A stretch of DNA of 64,000 nucleotides from Nitrospirota bacterium. GTDB lineage: Bacteria > Nitrospirota > Thermodesulfovibrionia > Thermodesulfovibrionales > UBA6898. Each line of letters begins with the position of its first letter. Positions within the stretch are counted from its first letter, which is position 1. A program made the position numbers and the translations under genes. Shown piece after piece: positions 8,050-17,356 of this stretch. The notes under the pieces are model-generated. The model did not search any database, was not told the DNA's origin, and saw nothing but the letters and a program-made list of their open reading frames with translations. Location: contig JAKAHR010000015.1 of the NCBI GenBank assembly GCA_021825365.1, forward strand, positions 1-64,000, written 5' to 3'.

Positions 8050-8736
8050 ATGAAAATCCTTGCGGTAGAGACCTCCACGATGTTGGGCGGCGTTGCGGTC
8101 GTGGACTCCGTCTCCGGCCTGATCGCCGAGGTCAGGCTGAATGTGAAGACGACCCATTCGGAACGGCTGATGGCGGTCATCGACCATGCGCTCACCCAAT
8201 CCGATCTTACGATCAGCGACATGGACGTCTTTGCCGTCGCCGCCGGCCCCGGATCCTTCACCGGCCTGCGGATCGGCCTCAGCACGGTCAAGGGGCTCTG
8301 CCATGCGACAGGGAGGCCGCTGGTGAGCGTGCCGACCCTCGAGGCGTTTGCCTGGAGTTTTCCCTTCAGCCGCCACCCGGTCTGCCTGATGCTCGACGCC
8401 CGGAAGGCGGAGGTATATGCGGCGGTTTTTCGCTGGAACGGGTCAGGATTCGACACGCTGCTTGCGGAATGTTCGATCGGGCCGGACGATCTCCTCGGCG
8501 GACTGAACGAGACGGTCATCTTCGCCGGCGAGGGGGCGCTCCTGTACCGGAAGAAGATCGAGGAGATGATGGGGGATCAGGCGGTCTTTGCGCCGCCTGA
8601 AAAGATGGTGCCGTCCCCTGCCGCTGCGGCCATGCTCGGGCTTTCGAAGGCGCGGGGGGCGGAATTCACCGATCCGGCGGGGGCCGTGCCGCAGTATATC
8701 CGGAGGTCGGAGGCTGAGGTGAAGTGGAAGAAGTAG
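8050..8736 (+). CDS. tsaB: tRNA threonylcarbamoyladenosine biosynthesis protein TsaB
   Basis: Scaffold protein of the TsaBDE complex that makes t6A37 in ANN-decoding tRNAs. It is 228 aa, typical for the family. The ASKHA ATPase-fold start MKILAVETST and the segment AAGPGSFTGLRIGLSTVKGL are diagnostic. There is no Shine-Dalgarno site; a TATAAT box lies 7 bases before the ATG. It overlaps rimI by 13 bases. Its partner tsaD is separately encoded at 49508-50524; tsaE and tsaC are not in the window. Confidence 0.93.
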   Translation: MKILAVETSTMLGGVAVVDSVSGLIAEVRLNVKTTHSERLMAVIDHALTQSDLTISDMDVFAVAAGPGSFTGLRIGLSTVKGLCHATGRPLVSVPTLEAFAWSFPFSRHPVCLMLDARKAEVYAAVFRWNGSGFDTLLAECSIGPDDLLGGLNETVIFAGEGALLYRKKIEEMMGDQAVFAPPEKMVPSPAAAAMLGLSKARGAEFTDPAGAVPQYIRRSEAEVKWKK

Positions 8737-9182
8737 GGGAGATCACCGTCAGCGTTATGACGGAGGAGGATATTCCCGACGCGGTGCAGATCGAGCGGAT
8801 GTCCTGTTCGACTCCCTGGTCGGAGGCCCTTTTTTTCGGCGAACTGAAAAATCCGCGCTCAGTCTCCCGTGCGGCGAGGCTCGGCAGACTGCTCGTCGGC
8901 TACCTCTGCGCAAACCTCGTAGCCGACGAGGGGCATATCCACAACCTCGCGGTCCATCCTGAATTCAGAAGGCTGGGTGTCGCTTCCGCCCTGATCGAAG
9001 ACGCGATCAGCATTCTCCGGGACGGCGGCGCACGCTTTATCTACCTCGAGGTGCGGGATTCCAACGAAGCCGCCCGGCAGCTATACGGGAGGTTCGGTTT
9101 CGAGGTGATCGGCATGAGGAAGGACTATTACCAGTCGCCGGTGGAGCATGCGGCGATCATGCTGCTGAAGCCCGGACCCTGA
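8724..9182 (+). CDS. rimI: Ribosomal-protein-alanine N-acetyltransferase (RimI-like GNAT)
   Basis: GNAT acetyltransferase of 152 aa. The acetyl-CoA binding core is HNLAVHPEFRRLGVASALI (R/Q-x-x-G-x-A form), with the later motif SNEAARQLYGRFGFEVIG and a C-terminal Tyr-rich DYYQSP as in RimI. RimI acetylates the N-terminus of ribosomal protein S18; bacterial homologues can act more broadly. The start is GTG 8724 with GAGG upstream, overlapping the end of tsaB. The tsaB-rimI order is common in bacteria. Confidence 0.85.
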   Translation: MEEVGEITVSVMTEEDIPDAVQIERMSCSTPWSEALFFGELKNPRSVSRAARLGRLLVGYLCANLVADEGHIHNLAVHPEFRRLGVASALIEDAISILRDGGARFIYLEVRDSNEAARQLYGRFGFEVIGMRKDYYQSPVEHAAIMLLKPGP

Positions 9183-9209
9183 GCCTGATCCGGAGGGCTT
9201 CTTCTTTAT
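9167..9209 (+). terminator. Probable terminator of tsaB-rimI
   Basis: GAAGCCC (9167-9173) pairs with GGGCTTC (9195-9201), with extra inner pairing, followed by a T-rich stretch TTCTTTAT. The left arm lies inside the last rimI codons. Confidence 0.45.
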
Positions 9210-9338
9210 ACGCTCTACGTATTTGTGGTATAGTGTATAACTGAATTTATCCGGATATTTCCGGCATTTATCAAGTTTCCGGCGGAGGTCAAGCGGCATA
9301 TAATCGCACCGGGTAACGGGCTGTTATCGCGCGCAACG

Positions 9339-11414
9339 ATGTCAAAACTCCATCTCATACTCGCTTTTCACAACCATCAGCCTGTCGGCAATTTCGAGCA
9401 TGTCCTTGAAGAGTGCTACCGGAAGTCATACCTGCCGTTCCTCAGCACCCTGCTCGACCATCCGGGCCTTACGGTCGTGCTCCATTATTCGGGACACCTC
9501 TTTACCTGGATGCAGCAGCGGCATCCCGAGGCCCTCGATATCATACGGACCCTCGTAAACGGCGGGAGGGCGGAGATATTGTCAGGGGGGTTCTATGAGC
9601 CGATCATATCCGTTCTGCCGGAAAGGGACCGGGTGATGCAGATCACCGAGTTCTCGAAATACATCAAGCGCCATATCTCCTGCAATCCGCGCGGCATGTG
9701 GCTTGCCGAGCGTGTCTGGGAGCCCCAGATGCCGAAGTACCTGGCAAAGGCGGGAATAGAGTATCTTCCGATCGACGATTATCATTTCAAACTGACCGGC
9801 CTCGACGATGCGGACCTCCTCGGCTACTATCTGACCGAGGACGAAGGCCGCAGCATCTCCGTATTTCCGGGGAGCGAGAGGCTTCGCTACCTCATCCCCT
9901 TCGGCACGGTCGATGAGATCATGTCCTACCTGAGGGAGATCTACCTCCTCGGCGGGGACCCGGTGATCACCATGGCGGATGACGGCGAGAAATTCGGCGT
10001 CTGGCCGAACACCTACAAGCATTGCTACGAAGACCTCTGGCTGCAGGACTTCTTCACCGCGATAGAGCATGCCGACTGGATCGAGACAACGACTTTCGCG
10101 GAGTACCGTGACCGCTTCCAGCCCCTCGGCAGGATATACCTTCCCACCGCGTCATACCGGGAGATGGGTGAATGGGCCCTGCCTTCGGAAAAGGCGCTTG
10201 AATATGAATTCGTGCTCGAAGAAATGAAGAGGACCACAGGCGATAAGGCGAAGTCCCTTCTGAGGGGAAGCATCTGGCGTTCGTTCCTCGTGAAGTACCC
10301 GGAGGCGAACCACCTCCAGAAGAGGATGTCCCTGATCAGCGGAAAGGCGCACGAGGCCTGCAGGGCTGATGCAAAAAAGGGGCGGCTGATCCTCGAAGAC
10401 CTCTGGAGGGGGCAGTGCAACGATGCTTACTGGCACGGCATCTTCGGCGGGCTCTACCTGCCTCACCTGCGGTCATCGCTCTACCGCCACCTGCTGAGGG
10501 CCGAGGCTGCCGCTGCCTCCGTCCTGAAGGGCCTGCCCCGGGTCGAGAGGTCTGACTTCGACTGCGACGGCCATGACGATATCCTGATCACCACGAAACA
10601 TCTCGGCATGGCGGTCACGGAACAGGGCGGGTGCATGACAGAGCTGTCGCTGTACCGCCAGGCGGTGAACGTTTGCGACATAATCTCCCGCAGGCCGGAG
10701 GCCTATCATGCGAAGATCGCCCAGCTGCCGGATGATAAGGATGTCGCCACCCGGACGATCCACGACCAGATGTCCGTGAAGGAGTCGGGACTTTCCCGAT
10801 ACCTGGTGTACGACGGGTACCGCAGGGCATCCCTCCTTGACCATTTTTTGCCGGAGGAGACCGGGGTTGAAGACCTTCTCAGGTCTGAATATGAGGAGTT
10901 GGGCGATTTTATGGACAACGCGTATGAGCTCGACTTCTGCAGGAAGCGTGACGCGGTGACCGTCGCCCTCTGCCGGGACGGCAGGATCAGGCAGGCCGCC
11001 ATGAGGATAGAAAAATCCATCGTGACGTCGAAGGAGCCGGGCCTCAGCATCGGTTATCTCCTGGAGGGCAGCTTTTCCGGGCTCTTCGGCGTCGAGATGA
11101 ACCTCTCCTTTCTCGGCTCTCCCCACGTCCTGATCAGGGCGGGCAAGAAGACGATGGCGGTCAGGAGCGTGGGGGTTCATGAGCGGGTGAGGCGGTTTGG
11201 CATTGAGGACGGGTTCCTCGGTCTTGTCATGGATTTCCGTTTCAGCGAGGAGATCAGCCTCTGGCATTATCCGGTAGAGACGGTCTCCCTGTCGGAGCAG
11301 GGGATCGAACGCCTCTATCAGGGCACCGCGTTTCTCTTTGTGATGCCCATGGCGCTGCAGAAGGGAAGAAAGAAATTCGGGTTTACGATCAGTTTCGGGG
11401 AGGACAAGGAATGA
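9339..11414 (+). CDS. GH57 4-alpha-glucanotransferase/alpha-amylase-type enzyme
   Basis: Glycoside hydrolase family 57 protein of 691 aa, acting on alpha-1,4-glucans, probably in the cytoplasm as there is no signal peptide. Conserved regions: HNHQPVG (residues 11-17), WLAERVWEP with nucleophile Glu124, and TMADDGEKFGVW with acid/base Asp214. The positions are almost identical to those of the Thermococcus litoralis 4-alpha-glucanotransferase (Glu123/Asp214). The C-terminal half fits the DUF1925/DUF1926 beta domains of that subfamily. Glycogen or maltodextrin remodelling is the likely role. ATG 9339 lacks an obvious Shine-Dalgarno site. The stop overlaps the next gene by ATGA. Confidence 0.88.
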   Translation: MSKLHLILAFHNHQPVGNFEHVLEECYRKSYLPFLSTLLDHPGLTVVLHYSGHLFTWMQQRHPEALDIIRTLVNGGRAEILSGGFYEPIISVLPERDRVMQITEFSKYIKRHISCNPRGMWLAERVWEPQMPKYLAKAGIEYLPIDDYHFKLTGLDDADLLGYYLTEDEGRSISVFPGSERLRYLIPFGTVDEIMSYLREIYLLGGDPVITMADDGEKFGVWPNTYKHCYEDLWLQDFFTAIEHADWIETTTFAEYRDRFQPLGRIYLPTASYREMGEWALPSEKALEYEFVLEEMKRTTGDKAKSLLRGSIWRSFLVKYPEANHLQKRMSLISGKAHEACRADAKKGRLILEDLWRGQCNDAYWHGIFGGLYLPHLRSSLYRHLLRAEAAAASVLKGLPRVERSDFDCDGHDDILITTKHLGMAVTEQGGCMTELSLYRQAVNVCDIISRRPEAYHAKIAQLPDDKDVATRTIHDQMSVKESGLSRYLVYDGYRRASLLDHFLPEETGVEDLLRSEYEELGDFMDNAYELDFCRKRDAVTVALCRDGRIRQAAMRIEKSIVTSKEPGLSIGYLLEGSFSGLFGVEMNLSFLGSPHVLIRAGKKTMAVRSVGVHERVRRFGIEDGFLGLVMDFRFSEEISLWHYPVETVSLSEQGIERLYQGTAFLFVMPMALQKGRKKFGFTISFGEDKE

Positions 11415-13075
11415 GACGTATCACGGGAGCATTGGCTGCACTGCTGGTTATGGTCTCCGCTGCGTGGGGTGCGGATGACCCCATGGTCAGGTTGAAGGAT
11501 CACACCCTTTCATATTTCACGCCCCTTTCGGGGAGCATAACCAGGGTGGACGGCAAGCAGGTGGCGATTACGCCGTCATCCGATAAGGACGTCATGAAGC
11601 AGGGCATGAGAATCAAGGTCCTGCGGGACGGAGCGCCTTTTATCCATCCGGTTACCAAAGAGGTCCTCGGCAAGGTCGAAACGACGGTTGGCAAGGTGGA
11701 GGTGCGGGAGGTCTCCGGCGGCAAGGCGGCCGGGACCATCGTCGAGGGAGAGGCGCGTGAGGGGGACAAGGTGCGCATCCCTGCCACGAAGGTGCGGATG
11801 CTCTTCGTCCAGGACAAGAGCATCGACTGGTACCTCGCGGATGATCTGTACCGGAAACTGAAGGCGACGGGCAGGATAGAGCTGGTGGACACGAACATCG
11901 ATACCGACGATGAGGCGAGGATCATCGCCGAGGGAAAGAGGCTGACGACGGAGGTTGCCCTCGTACTGACAGCCCGGCCGGCTGAAAAGGACACCCTCGT
12001 GCGGGAGAGACTCTATTGGGTGTCTGACGGTCTTCGGTTTGCGGATACCGAGGCACGCGTTGATTTCGGTTTCATCAAGGACCTGAAGGTAGGAGAGGAA
12101 TTTTTCAGCCCGCGGACCGGGGAAGCGGTGATGATGTTCGACCTGCCGTTCAGCGCCCGCTTCGTTGCTTCCGCGGACGTCGACGGCGACGGCAGGGACG
12201 AGATCATCCTCAGCACGGGCACCCAGATCCGGGTGTATACGCCCGGCGTTGATCTGAAGCTCCTGTGGGAGATCAAGGGCACCGTCTCGGACCGGCACAT
12301 CTGGATCGATACGGTCGATCTCAACGGCAACAACAAGGACGAGATCGTGGTGACCTCGATGAGGGACGACCAGGTCATTTCGACGGTCTATGAACTGCAG
12401 GGGGCGGAATTCAAGAAGCTCTGGGAGACGAAGAACTTCCTCAGGCAGTTCGGCAACGGCCTCATCGGGCAGGCATATTCCGCATCAGACGGTTTTGCGG
12501 GAGACGTCTTTTCAATCGTCCGGGACGGGGGAGAATTCAAGGCAGGAGAAAAGCTGCTCCTGCCCAAGGGCATCAACATCTACGACTTTGTATTCCTGGA
12601 GGGTACAGCGAAGGAAAAACTTGTCTTTGCCTATGACGATGCAGGGTTCCTGAATCTGTACGACGACAAGGGACTCAGGCTCTGGCGGAGTGCGAAGTGG
12701 ACGGGCGGTTTCGTGACCACCTTCAAGAAACCGTCAGCGGCGACATACGTCGAATCAGGAGAGTGGTCGGTGAAAGACCGGCTTGTCCAGCGTCACCGCG
12801 AAGTCCTCGCCGTGCAGAGGAATGCCCTGACGGAAGTGGCCAAGGGGCTGGGGTACAAGGACTCATCCGTAAGCGCCTATTGGTGGAACGGGTTTTCGAT
12901 GGAGCAGTCGGTCCTTATCGAGGGAATCAAGGGCAATATCCTCGATTATTCCTTCCGGGGGGACCGGGTGGTCGCCCTGACGAGCCCGATGATGGGACTG
13001 AAGCTCGGAAACATACTCAAGGGCGAGAACCCCCTGGGCACGATGATCTTCATCTATTCGCTGAAAGGGAGGTAG
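11411..13075 (+). CDS. Exported protein with FG-GAP/VCBS-like repeat segment, function unknown
   Basis: 554 aa with a clear signal peptide (MRRITGALAALLVMVSAAWGA). The N-terminal 100-250 residues form a beta-rich domain containing SGSITRVDGKQVAITPSS, reminiscent of FlgT-like domains but not firmly assignable. From about residue 255 come calcium-binding repeat signatures ADVDGDGRDEI and VDLNGNNKDEI, typical of FG-GAP/VCBS beta-propellers, and later FAYDDAGFLNLYDDKGLRLW. Periplasmic or outer-membrane location is likely. It is translationally coupled (ATGA) to the GH57 gene and followed 4 bases later by uppS, so it sits between carbohydrate and envelope genes. Confidence 0.7.
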   Translation: MRRITGALAALLVMVSAAWGADDPMVRLKDHTLSYFTPLSGSITRVDGKQVAITPSSDKDVMKQGMRIKVLRDGAPFIHPVTKEVLGKVETTVGKVEVREVSGGKAAGTIVEGEAREGDKVRIPATKVRMLFVQDKSIDWYLADDLYRKLKATGRIELVDTNIDTDDEARIIAEGKRLTTEVALVLTARPAEKDTLVRERLYWVSDGLRFADTEARVDFGFIKDLKVGEEFFSPRTGEAVMMFDLPFSARFVASADVDGDGRDEIILSTGTQIRVYTPGVDLKLLWEIKGTVSDRHIWIDTVDLNGNNKDEIVVTSMRDDQVISTVYELQGAEFKKLWETKNFLRQFGNGLIGQAYSASDGFAGDVFSIVRDGGEFKAGEKLLLPKGINIYDFVFLEGTAKEKLVFAYDDAGFLNLYDDKGLRLWRSAKWTGGFVTTFKKPSAATYVESGEWSVKDRLVQRHREVLAVQRNALTEVAKGLGYKDSSVSAYWWNGFSMEQSVLIEGIKGNILDYSFRGDRVVALTSPMMGLKLGNILKGENPLGTMIFIYSLKGR

Positions 13076-13079
13076 CGGA

Positions 13080-13796
13080 GTGAACCTGTCGGATAATATG
13101 CCGGTCCATGTCGGCGTCATCATGGACGGAAACGGCAGATGGGCCCAGCTGAGGGGGCTGCCGCGCGCGCAGGGACACCGGGTCGGCGCCGAGCGGGCGA
13201 AGGAGATTATCGAGGTGTCGGCGGAACTTGGCATTAAATGCCTGACGCTCTACACCTTCTCCGCTGAAAATTGGCAACGGCCTTCCTCCGAGGTATCGAT
13301 GCTGATGAAGCTCCTGGAACTATACCTCAGGAAGGAACTCGCCTCCCTGGTGAAGCAGAACATAGTCTTCAGGTCCATCGGCGAGCTTTGGCGGCTGCCG
13401 GAGACTATCCAGGCGCTCATCAGGGATACCGAGGCGAAGACGGCATCGAACACCGGAATGACCCTCGTGGTGGCTCTCAGTTACGGCGGGAGGAATGAGA
13501 TCATCAGGGCGGTGCGGAAGCTCGTGGATTCAGGCGTACCGGGTGATCTGACGGAGGAACGTTTTGCGGATTATCTGGATACCTCGGGGCTCCCCGCGCC
13601 GGACCTGATCATCAGGACGAGCGGGGAACGGAGACTCAGCAACTTCCTGCTGTGGCAGAGCGCTTATGCCGAGCTGTTCTTTACGGACACCCTCTGGCCT
13701 GACTTTGACCGGACGGAATTCATCGCGGCGATCCGGGATTTTCAGGGAAGAGAACGCCGGTTCGGGGGCGTACCGGAGCGTACCAATGCATCATAA
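13080..13796 (+). CDS. uppS: Undecaprenyl diphosphate synthase (isoprenyl transferase)
   Basis: Cis-prenyltransferase, 238 aa, which condenses isopentenyl diphosphates onto farnesyl diphosphate to make the lipid carrier for peptidoglycan and O-antigen. Catalytic Asp is in IMDGNGRWA; TLYTFSAENWQRP, the SYGGRNEI segment and DLIIRTSGERRLSNFLLWQ are all conserved. The start is GTG 13080 behind GGGAGG. It begins the canonical uppS-cdsA-dxr-rseP order. Undecaprenyl diphosphate phosphatase (uppP) is also in the window at 58010-58777. Confidence 0.95.
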   Translation: MNLSDNMPVHVGVIMDGNGRWAQLRGLPRAQGHRVGAERAKEIIEVSAELGIKCLTLYTFSAENWQRPSSEVSMLMKLLELYLRKELASLVKQNIVFRSIGELWRLPETIQALIRDTEAKTASNTGMTLVVALSYGGRNEIIRAVRKLVDSGVPGDLTEERFADYLDTSGLPAPDLIIRTSGERRLSNFLLWQSAYAELFFTDTLWPDFDRTEFIAAIRDFQGRERRFGGVPERTNAS

Positions 13797-14577
13797 GCGT
13801 ATCATCACCGCGCTGATCGTCCTTCCCCTCGTCTATCTGTACGTCATGTACCTGCCGCTGAAGTACGTCCTCTTTCTGCTGGTCGCCTTTTCGACGCTCG
13901 CGCTGGCGGAGTACTATGCCATGAGCGGCGTCGACGGGCTGATGCGGTTTGCGGGGCTCGGCTTCGGCATCGTCCTCCTGTCCGTGCATTTCTTCAGGGG
14001 CAGAGGCTACTGGCCCGACATCCTCCTGCTGGCGATCATGGTGATAGCCGGCATCAGGCTCTTTAGCAGGCGCGAGACCGCAGGTTCGATCATGGACGTC
14101 GGCTATACCGTGTTGGGGCTGGTCTATATACCGGGCCTGCTATCCTTTCAGGTCGAGCTGCTGAGGTGCGGGCCGCGCTTTATCATCCTGCTCTATGCCT
14201 CCGTCTGGGCTGCTGACAGCGCTGCGTATTACATAGGCAAGGGCATGGGTAAGAGGAAGCTTTATCCGGAGGTGAGCCCCAACAAGACGATCGAAGGCGC
14301 GGTCGGTTCGGTAATCGGCGGTGGCCTGGGTGCGCTCCTGGTGCGTACGGTACTTATGGGACAGATCCCCGTCTGGCGCGCTGTCCTGCTCGGCCTCGCG
14401 GTAGGGATTGTAACGATCGTCGGCGACCTTGTCGAATCCATGTTCAAGAGGGATGCCGGCGCGAAAGACTCGGGCGGCATTATCCCGGGCCACGGAGGCA
14501 TTCTCGACAAGCTCGACGGCGCGCTCTTCGCTGGCCCGGTCTTCTACTGGATGGCGCTCACGATGAGGATATTGTGA
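13786..14577 (+). CDS. cdsA: Phosphatidate cytidylyltransferase
   Basis: Integral membrane enzyme making CDP-diacylglycerol from phosphatidate and CTP. It is 263 aa with about seven to eight hydrophobic segments. The C-terminal family signature is present: SMFKRDAGAKDSG followed by PGHGGILDKLDG. The usual Asp-Arg pair of that signature is Asp-Lys here, a conservative change. ATG 13786 lies within the end of uppS (11-base overlap); the longer in-frame extension would be out of character with the uppS coding sequence. Confidence 0.92.
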   Translation: MHHKRIITALIVLPLVYLYVMYLPLKYVLFLLVAFSTLALAEYYAMSGVDGLMRFAGLGFGIVLLSVHFFRGRGYWPDILLLAIMVIAGIRLFSRRETAGSIMDVGYTVLGLVYIPGLLSFQVELLRCGPRFIILLYASVWAADSAAYYIGKGMGKRKLYPEVSPNKTIEGAVGSVIGGGLGALLVRTVLMGQIPVWRAVLLGLAVGIVTIVGDLVESMFKRDAGAKDSGGIIPGHGGILDKLDGALFAGPVFYWMALTMRIL

Positions 14578-14707
14578 GCCGGATAGTACGACGGCTGGTC
14601 CGTTATTCCTGCGCTGCTGCATCTGCGGGGCGCGCGTAACGCCTCTCTCGGATCAGGGGGATTCAGGGTCCTTCAGCATTCCGAAGCACAATGAATTTCC
14701 CTTCATG

Positions 14708-14713
14708 TATAAT
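14708..14713 (+). promoter_or_regulatory. -10 hexamer abutting dxr
   Basis: TATAAT lies 8 bases before the dxr ATG at 14722, after a 144-base gap from cdsA. No good -35 box. It suggests dxr has its own near-leaderless transcript. Confidence 0.4.
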
Positions 14714-14721
14714 TAAGGATA

Positions 14722-15876
14722 ATGAAAAAAATCACTGTCCTCGGTTCCACCGGCTCTATCGGCTGCAGCGCGCTGGATGTGATCGGGCGGAACGGGGATT
14801 CCTTCAGGATCGTCGGCCTCACCGCAGGGAGAAACACTGAACTCCTTGCGCGCCAGATCAAGGCATTCAGCCCCGCGATCGTCGCGGTAGCCGACCGGAG
14901 GGCTGCGGATGCCCTCGCCAGGAAGGTGAAGGGCCCGGAGATCCTCTGGGGGCCGGACGGCATCGACTCCGTTGCGGCACACCCTGCCGCTGATCTCGTC
15001 ATCTCTTCGATCGTCGGGTCTGCCGGCCTGATGCCTACCATAAGCGCCATACGGGCGGGAAAGACGATCGGCCTCGCCAACAAGGAGGCGCTGGTGATGG
15101 CCGGAGAGGTGGTGATGGGCGAGGCGAAGAAATACCGCGCAAGGATCATCCCGGTCGACAGCGAGCATTCCGCTGTCTTCCAGTGCCTCGCAGGCTGCCG
15201 CAGGAGGGGAGTGAACCGGATTATCCTCACCGCCTCGGGCGGCCCCTTCCTGAACAGGAAGCATAAGGACCTGAAGCGCGTGAAGGCGAAGGACGCGCTG
15301 AAACACCCCAACTGGAGCATGGGGAAGAAGATAACGGTCGACTCGGCGACGCTGATGAACAAAGGGCTCGAGGTGATCGAGGCGCACTGGCTCTTTGGCA
15401 TGCCGCCTGACAGGATCGGCGTCCTGATACATCCCCAGAGCATCGTCCATTCGATGGTGGAATTTACGGACAGGAGTCTTCTCGCCCAGATGTCCACCCC
15501 GGACATGCGCGGGCCGATCTCCTATGCCCTGTCCTATCCGAGGAGGATCGAGACCCCGATCGCTTCTCTTGAGCTGGACCTGGTCGGCGCACTCACCTTC
15601 GGCCGGCCTGACTTCGAGACCTTCCCCTGTCTGGGGTATGCGTATGATGCGCTCAGGGCGGGGGGCACGGTGCCGGGCGTCCTGAACGCCGCCAACGAGG
15701 TGGCGGTAAACGCCTTCCTCGAAGGGAGGATCGGTTTTACCGATATCCCTGTATTGATTAAAAAGACAGTCGACCGCCACAGCGCTGACTCCGCTTCATC
15801 GCTTGATGCCGTTGTACAGGCTGACCTGTGGGCCCGCAAGACGGCCCGGCGGCTGATACGGGAGATACAACCATGA
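14722..15876 (+). CDS. dxr: 1-deoxy-D-xylulose 5-phosphate reductoisomerase
   Basis: Second enzyme of the MEP isoprenoid pathway, forming 2-C-methyl-erythritol 4-phosphate with NADPH. 384 aa. N-terminal NADPH motif GSTGSIG; LANKEALVMAG; the metal and substrate region VDSEHSAVFQCL; and the NWSMGKKITVDSATLMNKGLE loop are all intact. The C-terminus overlaps rseP by ATGA. Together with uppS it links isoprenoid supply to cell-wall lipid carrier synthesis. No Shine-Dalgarno site; a TATAAT box is 8 bases upstream. Confidence 0.96.
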   Translation: MKKITVLGSTGSIGCSALDVIGRNGDSFRIVGLTAGRNTELLARQIKAFSPAIVAVADRRAADALARKVKGPEILWGPDGIDSVAAHPAADLVISSIVGSAGLMPTISAIRAGKTIGLANKEALVMAGEVVMGEAKKYRARIIPVDSEHSAVFQCLAGCRRRGVNRIILTASGGPFLNRKHKDLKRVKAKDALKHPNWSMGKKITVDSATLMNKGLEVIEAHWLFGMPPDRIGVLIHPQSIVHSMVEFTDRSLLAQMSTPDMRGPISYALSYPRRIETPIASLELDLVGALTFGRPDFETFPCLGYAYDALRAGGTVPGVLNAANEVAVNAFLEGRIGFTDIPVLIKKTVDRHSADSASSLDAVVQADLWARKTARRLIREIQP

Positions 15877-16943
15877 CGATTATCTATGCCGTCCTTCTTC
15901 TGGGTATCCTCATCTTTGTCCATGAACTGGGGCATTTTCTGCTCGCCAAACTGCTGAAGGTGAAGGTGCTGAAGTTCTCACTCGGTTTCGGCCCCAGGAT
16001 GGTGGGCACCACCCGCGGCGAGACGGAATACGTTATTTCCGCCGTGCCGCTGGGCGGCTACGTCAAGATGCTCGGAGAGGAGCCCGGAGAGGAACTGGAT
16101 GAGGCGGAAAAACACCGGGCCTTCAACTACCAGCCGGTCTGGAAGCGGTTTGCGATCGTCTTTGCAGGCCCGCTTTTCAACATCGTCTTTGCCGGGGTCG
16201 TCTTCTTCTTCATCTTCCTCAGCGGGGTCCCGTATCTGCTTCCGGAGGTGGGAGGGGTGACTGCGGGCTCCCCTGCGGCCCAGGCAGGGATCGTGAAGGA
16301 AGACAGGATCGTCGCGATCGACGGCGCGCCGGTCACGCAGTGGGACGACATGACGGCGATCATCCACAAGAGCCCCGGCAGGAAGCTCTCGATAAAGATC
16401 ACGCGCGGCGATTCATCCCGGGTGCTCGAAGTGACACCCGAGAGGAAGAAAGTGAAGGATATCTTCGGGCAGGACAAGGAGGTCGGCCTCATCGGCATAA
16501 CGCCCTCCGGCAAGACCGAGATGCGGAAGGAGGGGATAGCCTCCTCGGTGGTGATAGCCGCCGGCAGGACGTGGGACATCTCGGTGCTCACCTTCCTGTC
16601 GATCGTCAAGCTCATCCAGAGGGTCATCCCCGCCGATACCATCGGGGGACCGATCATGATCTTCCAGATGGCGGGGCAGCAGGCGTCTCACGGCGCGGTC
16701 AGCTTTTTCACCTTCATGGCGGTCATCAGCATCAATCTGGGCGTGCTGAACGTCCTTCCCATCCCGATCCTCGACGGCGGGCACCTGCTCTTCATCGTCG
16801 TCGAACTGATCAGGAAGAAACCGCTGAGCGAAAGGGTGATGATGATCGCCCAAAGGGTCGGCCTCGCCCTCCTCGTCACGCTCATGGTCTTCGCCCTGTA
16901 TAACGATATCCTGAGGCTCGTTACCGGCAAGACGCTGCCATGA
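15873..16943 (+). CDS. rseP: Site-2 zinc metalloprotease RseP
   Basis: Intramembrane protease, 356 aa, that cleaves anti-sigma factors or signal peptide remnants within the membrane. Zinc motif HELGH is in the first membrane segment (VHELGHFLLAKLLKVKV). One PDZ domain (about residues 115-200, GGVTAGSPAAQAGIVKEDRIVAIDG) is seen where E. coli RseP has two. The third catalytic element LPIPILDGGH is near the C-terminus. The start is ATG 15873, overlapping the dxr stop. It may serve the ECF sigma/anti-sigma pair at 58958-60059, although that anti-sigma factor is not adjacent. Confidence 0.93.
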   Translation: MTIIYAVLLLGILIFVHELGHFLLAKLLKVKVLKFSLGFGPRMVGTTRGETEYVISAVPLGGYVKMLGEEPGEELDEAEKHRAFNYQPVWKRFAIVFAGPLFNIVFAGVVFFFIFLSGVPYLLPEVGGVTAGSPAAQAGIVKEDRIVAIDGAPVTQWDDMTAIIHKSPGRKLSIKITRGDSSRVLEVTPERKKVKDIFGQDKEVGLIGITPSGKTEMRKEGIASSVVIAAGRTWDISVLTFLSIVKLIQRVIPADTIGGPIMIFQMAGQQASHGAVSFFTFMAVISINLGVLNVLPIPILDGGHLLFIVVELIRKKPLSERVMMIAQRVGLALLVTLMVFALYNDILRLVTGKTLP

Positions 16944-17341
16944 CGGGGGACGTCTTCAGGGTCAGGGTCTATTATGAAGACACGGACTGCGGCGGCGTCG
17001 TCTACTACGCGAACTATCTCCGGTATTTTGAACGCGCGAGGACCGAACTGCTCGAATCGCGGGGAGTGGACCTCAAGCGCCTTATGGAAGAGGGCATCTT
17101 CTTCGTTGTTGCGGAGGCGTCGCTGAAGTATCGCGCCCCGGGGAGGTACGGGGACATCCTGCTCATCGAGACGGTCGTCGACAGGATCGGACCGGCATCC
17201 ATCACGGTCGGCCACCGGGTCGTCACCAGTGAAGGGGCGCACCTGGTCGACGCCGTCGTGAAACTCGGATGCGTCGGCAGGGACATGAAGCCGCTGAAGA
17301 TCGGTCATGATATAATGAAGAAGCTGACCGTCGAAGGCTGA
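16940..17341 (+). CDS. YbgC-like acyl-CoA thioesterase (4HBT hotdog fold)
   Basis: 133-aa single hotdog domain. YYEDTDCGGVVYYANYLRYFERART is the YbgC/Tol-Pal-associated signature, with the catalytic Asp of the ED-T-D motif. Members hydrolyse short or medium acyl-CoA thioesters in the cytoplasm. No tol or pal genes are nearby. It overlaps the rseP stop (ATGA) and is followed by the NUDIX gene 15 bases later, so it is part of the same run of genes. Confidence 0.88.
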   Translation: MTGDVFRVRVYYEDTDCGGVVYYANYLRYFERARTELLESRGVDLKRLMEEGIFFVVAEASLKYRAPGRYGDILLIETVVDRIGPASITVGHRVVTSEGAHLVDAVVKLGCVGRDMKPLKIGHDIMKKLTVEG

Positions 17342-17356
17342 CGGCAGGGCGCACGC

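Noticed and set aside
9229-9304. Two -10-like hexamers (TATAGT at 9229, TATAAT at 9299) before the GH57 gene
   Set aside because: Neither has a good -35 at normal spacing, and the start codon is 35 bases beyond the nearer one, so no specific promoter can be supported.
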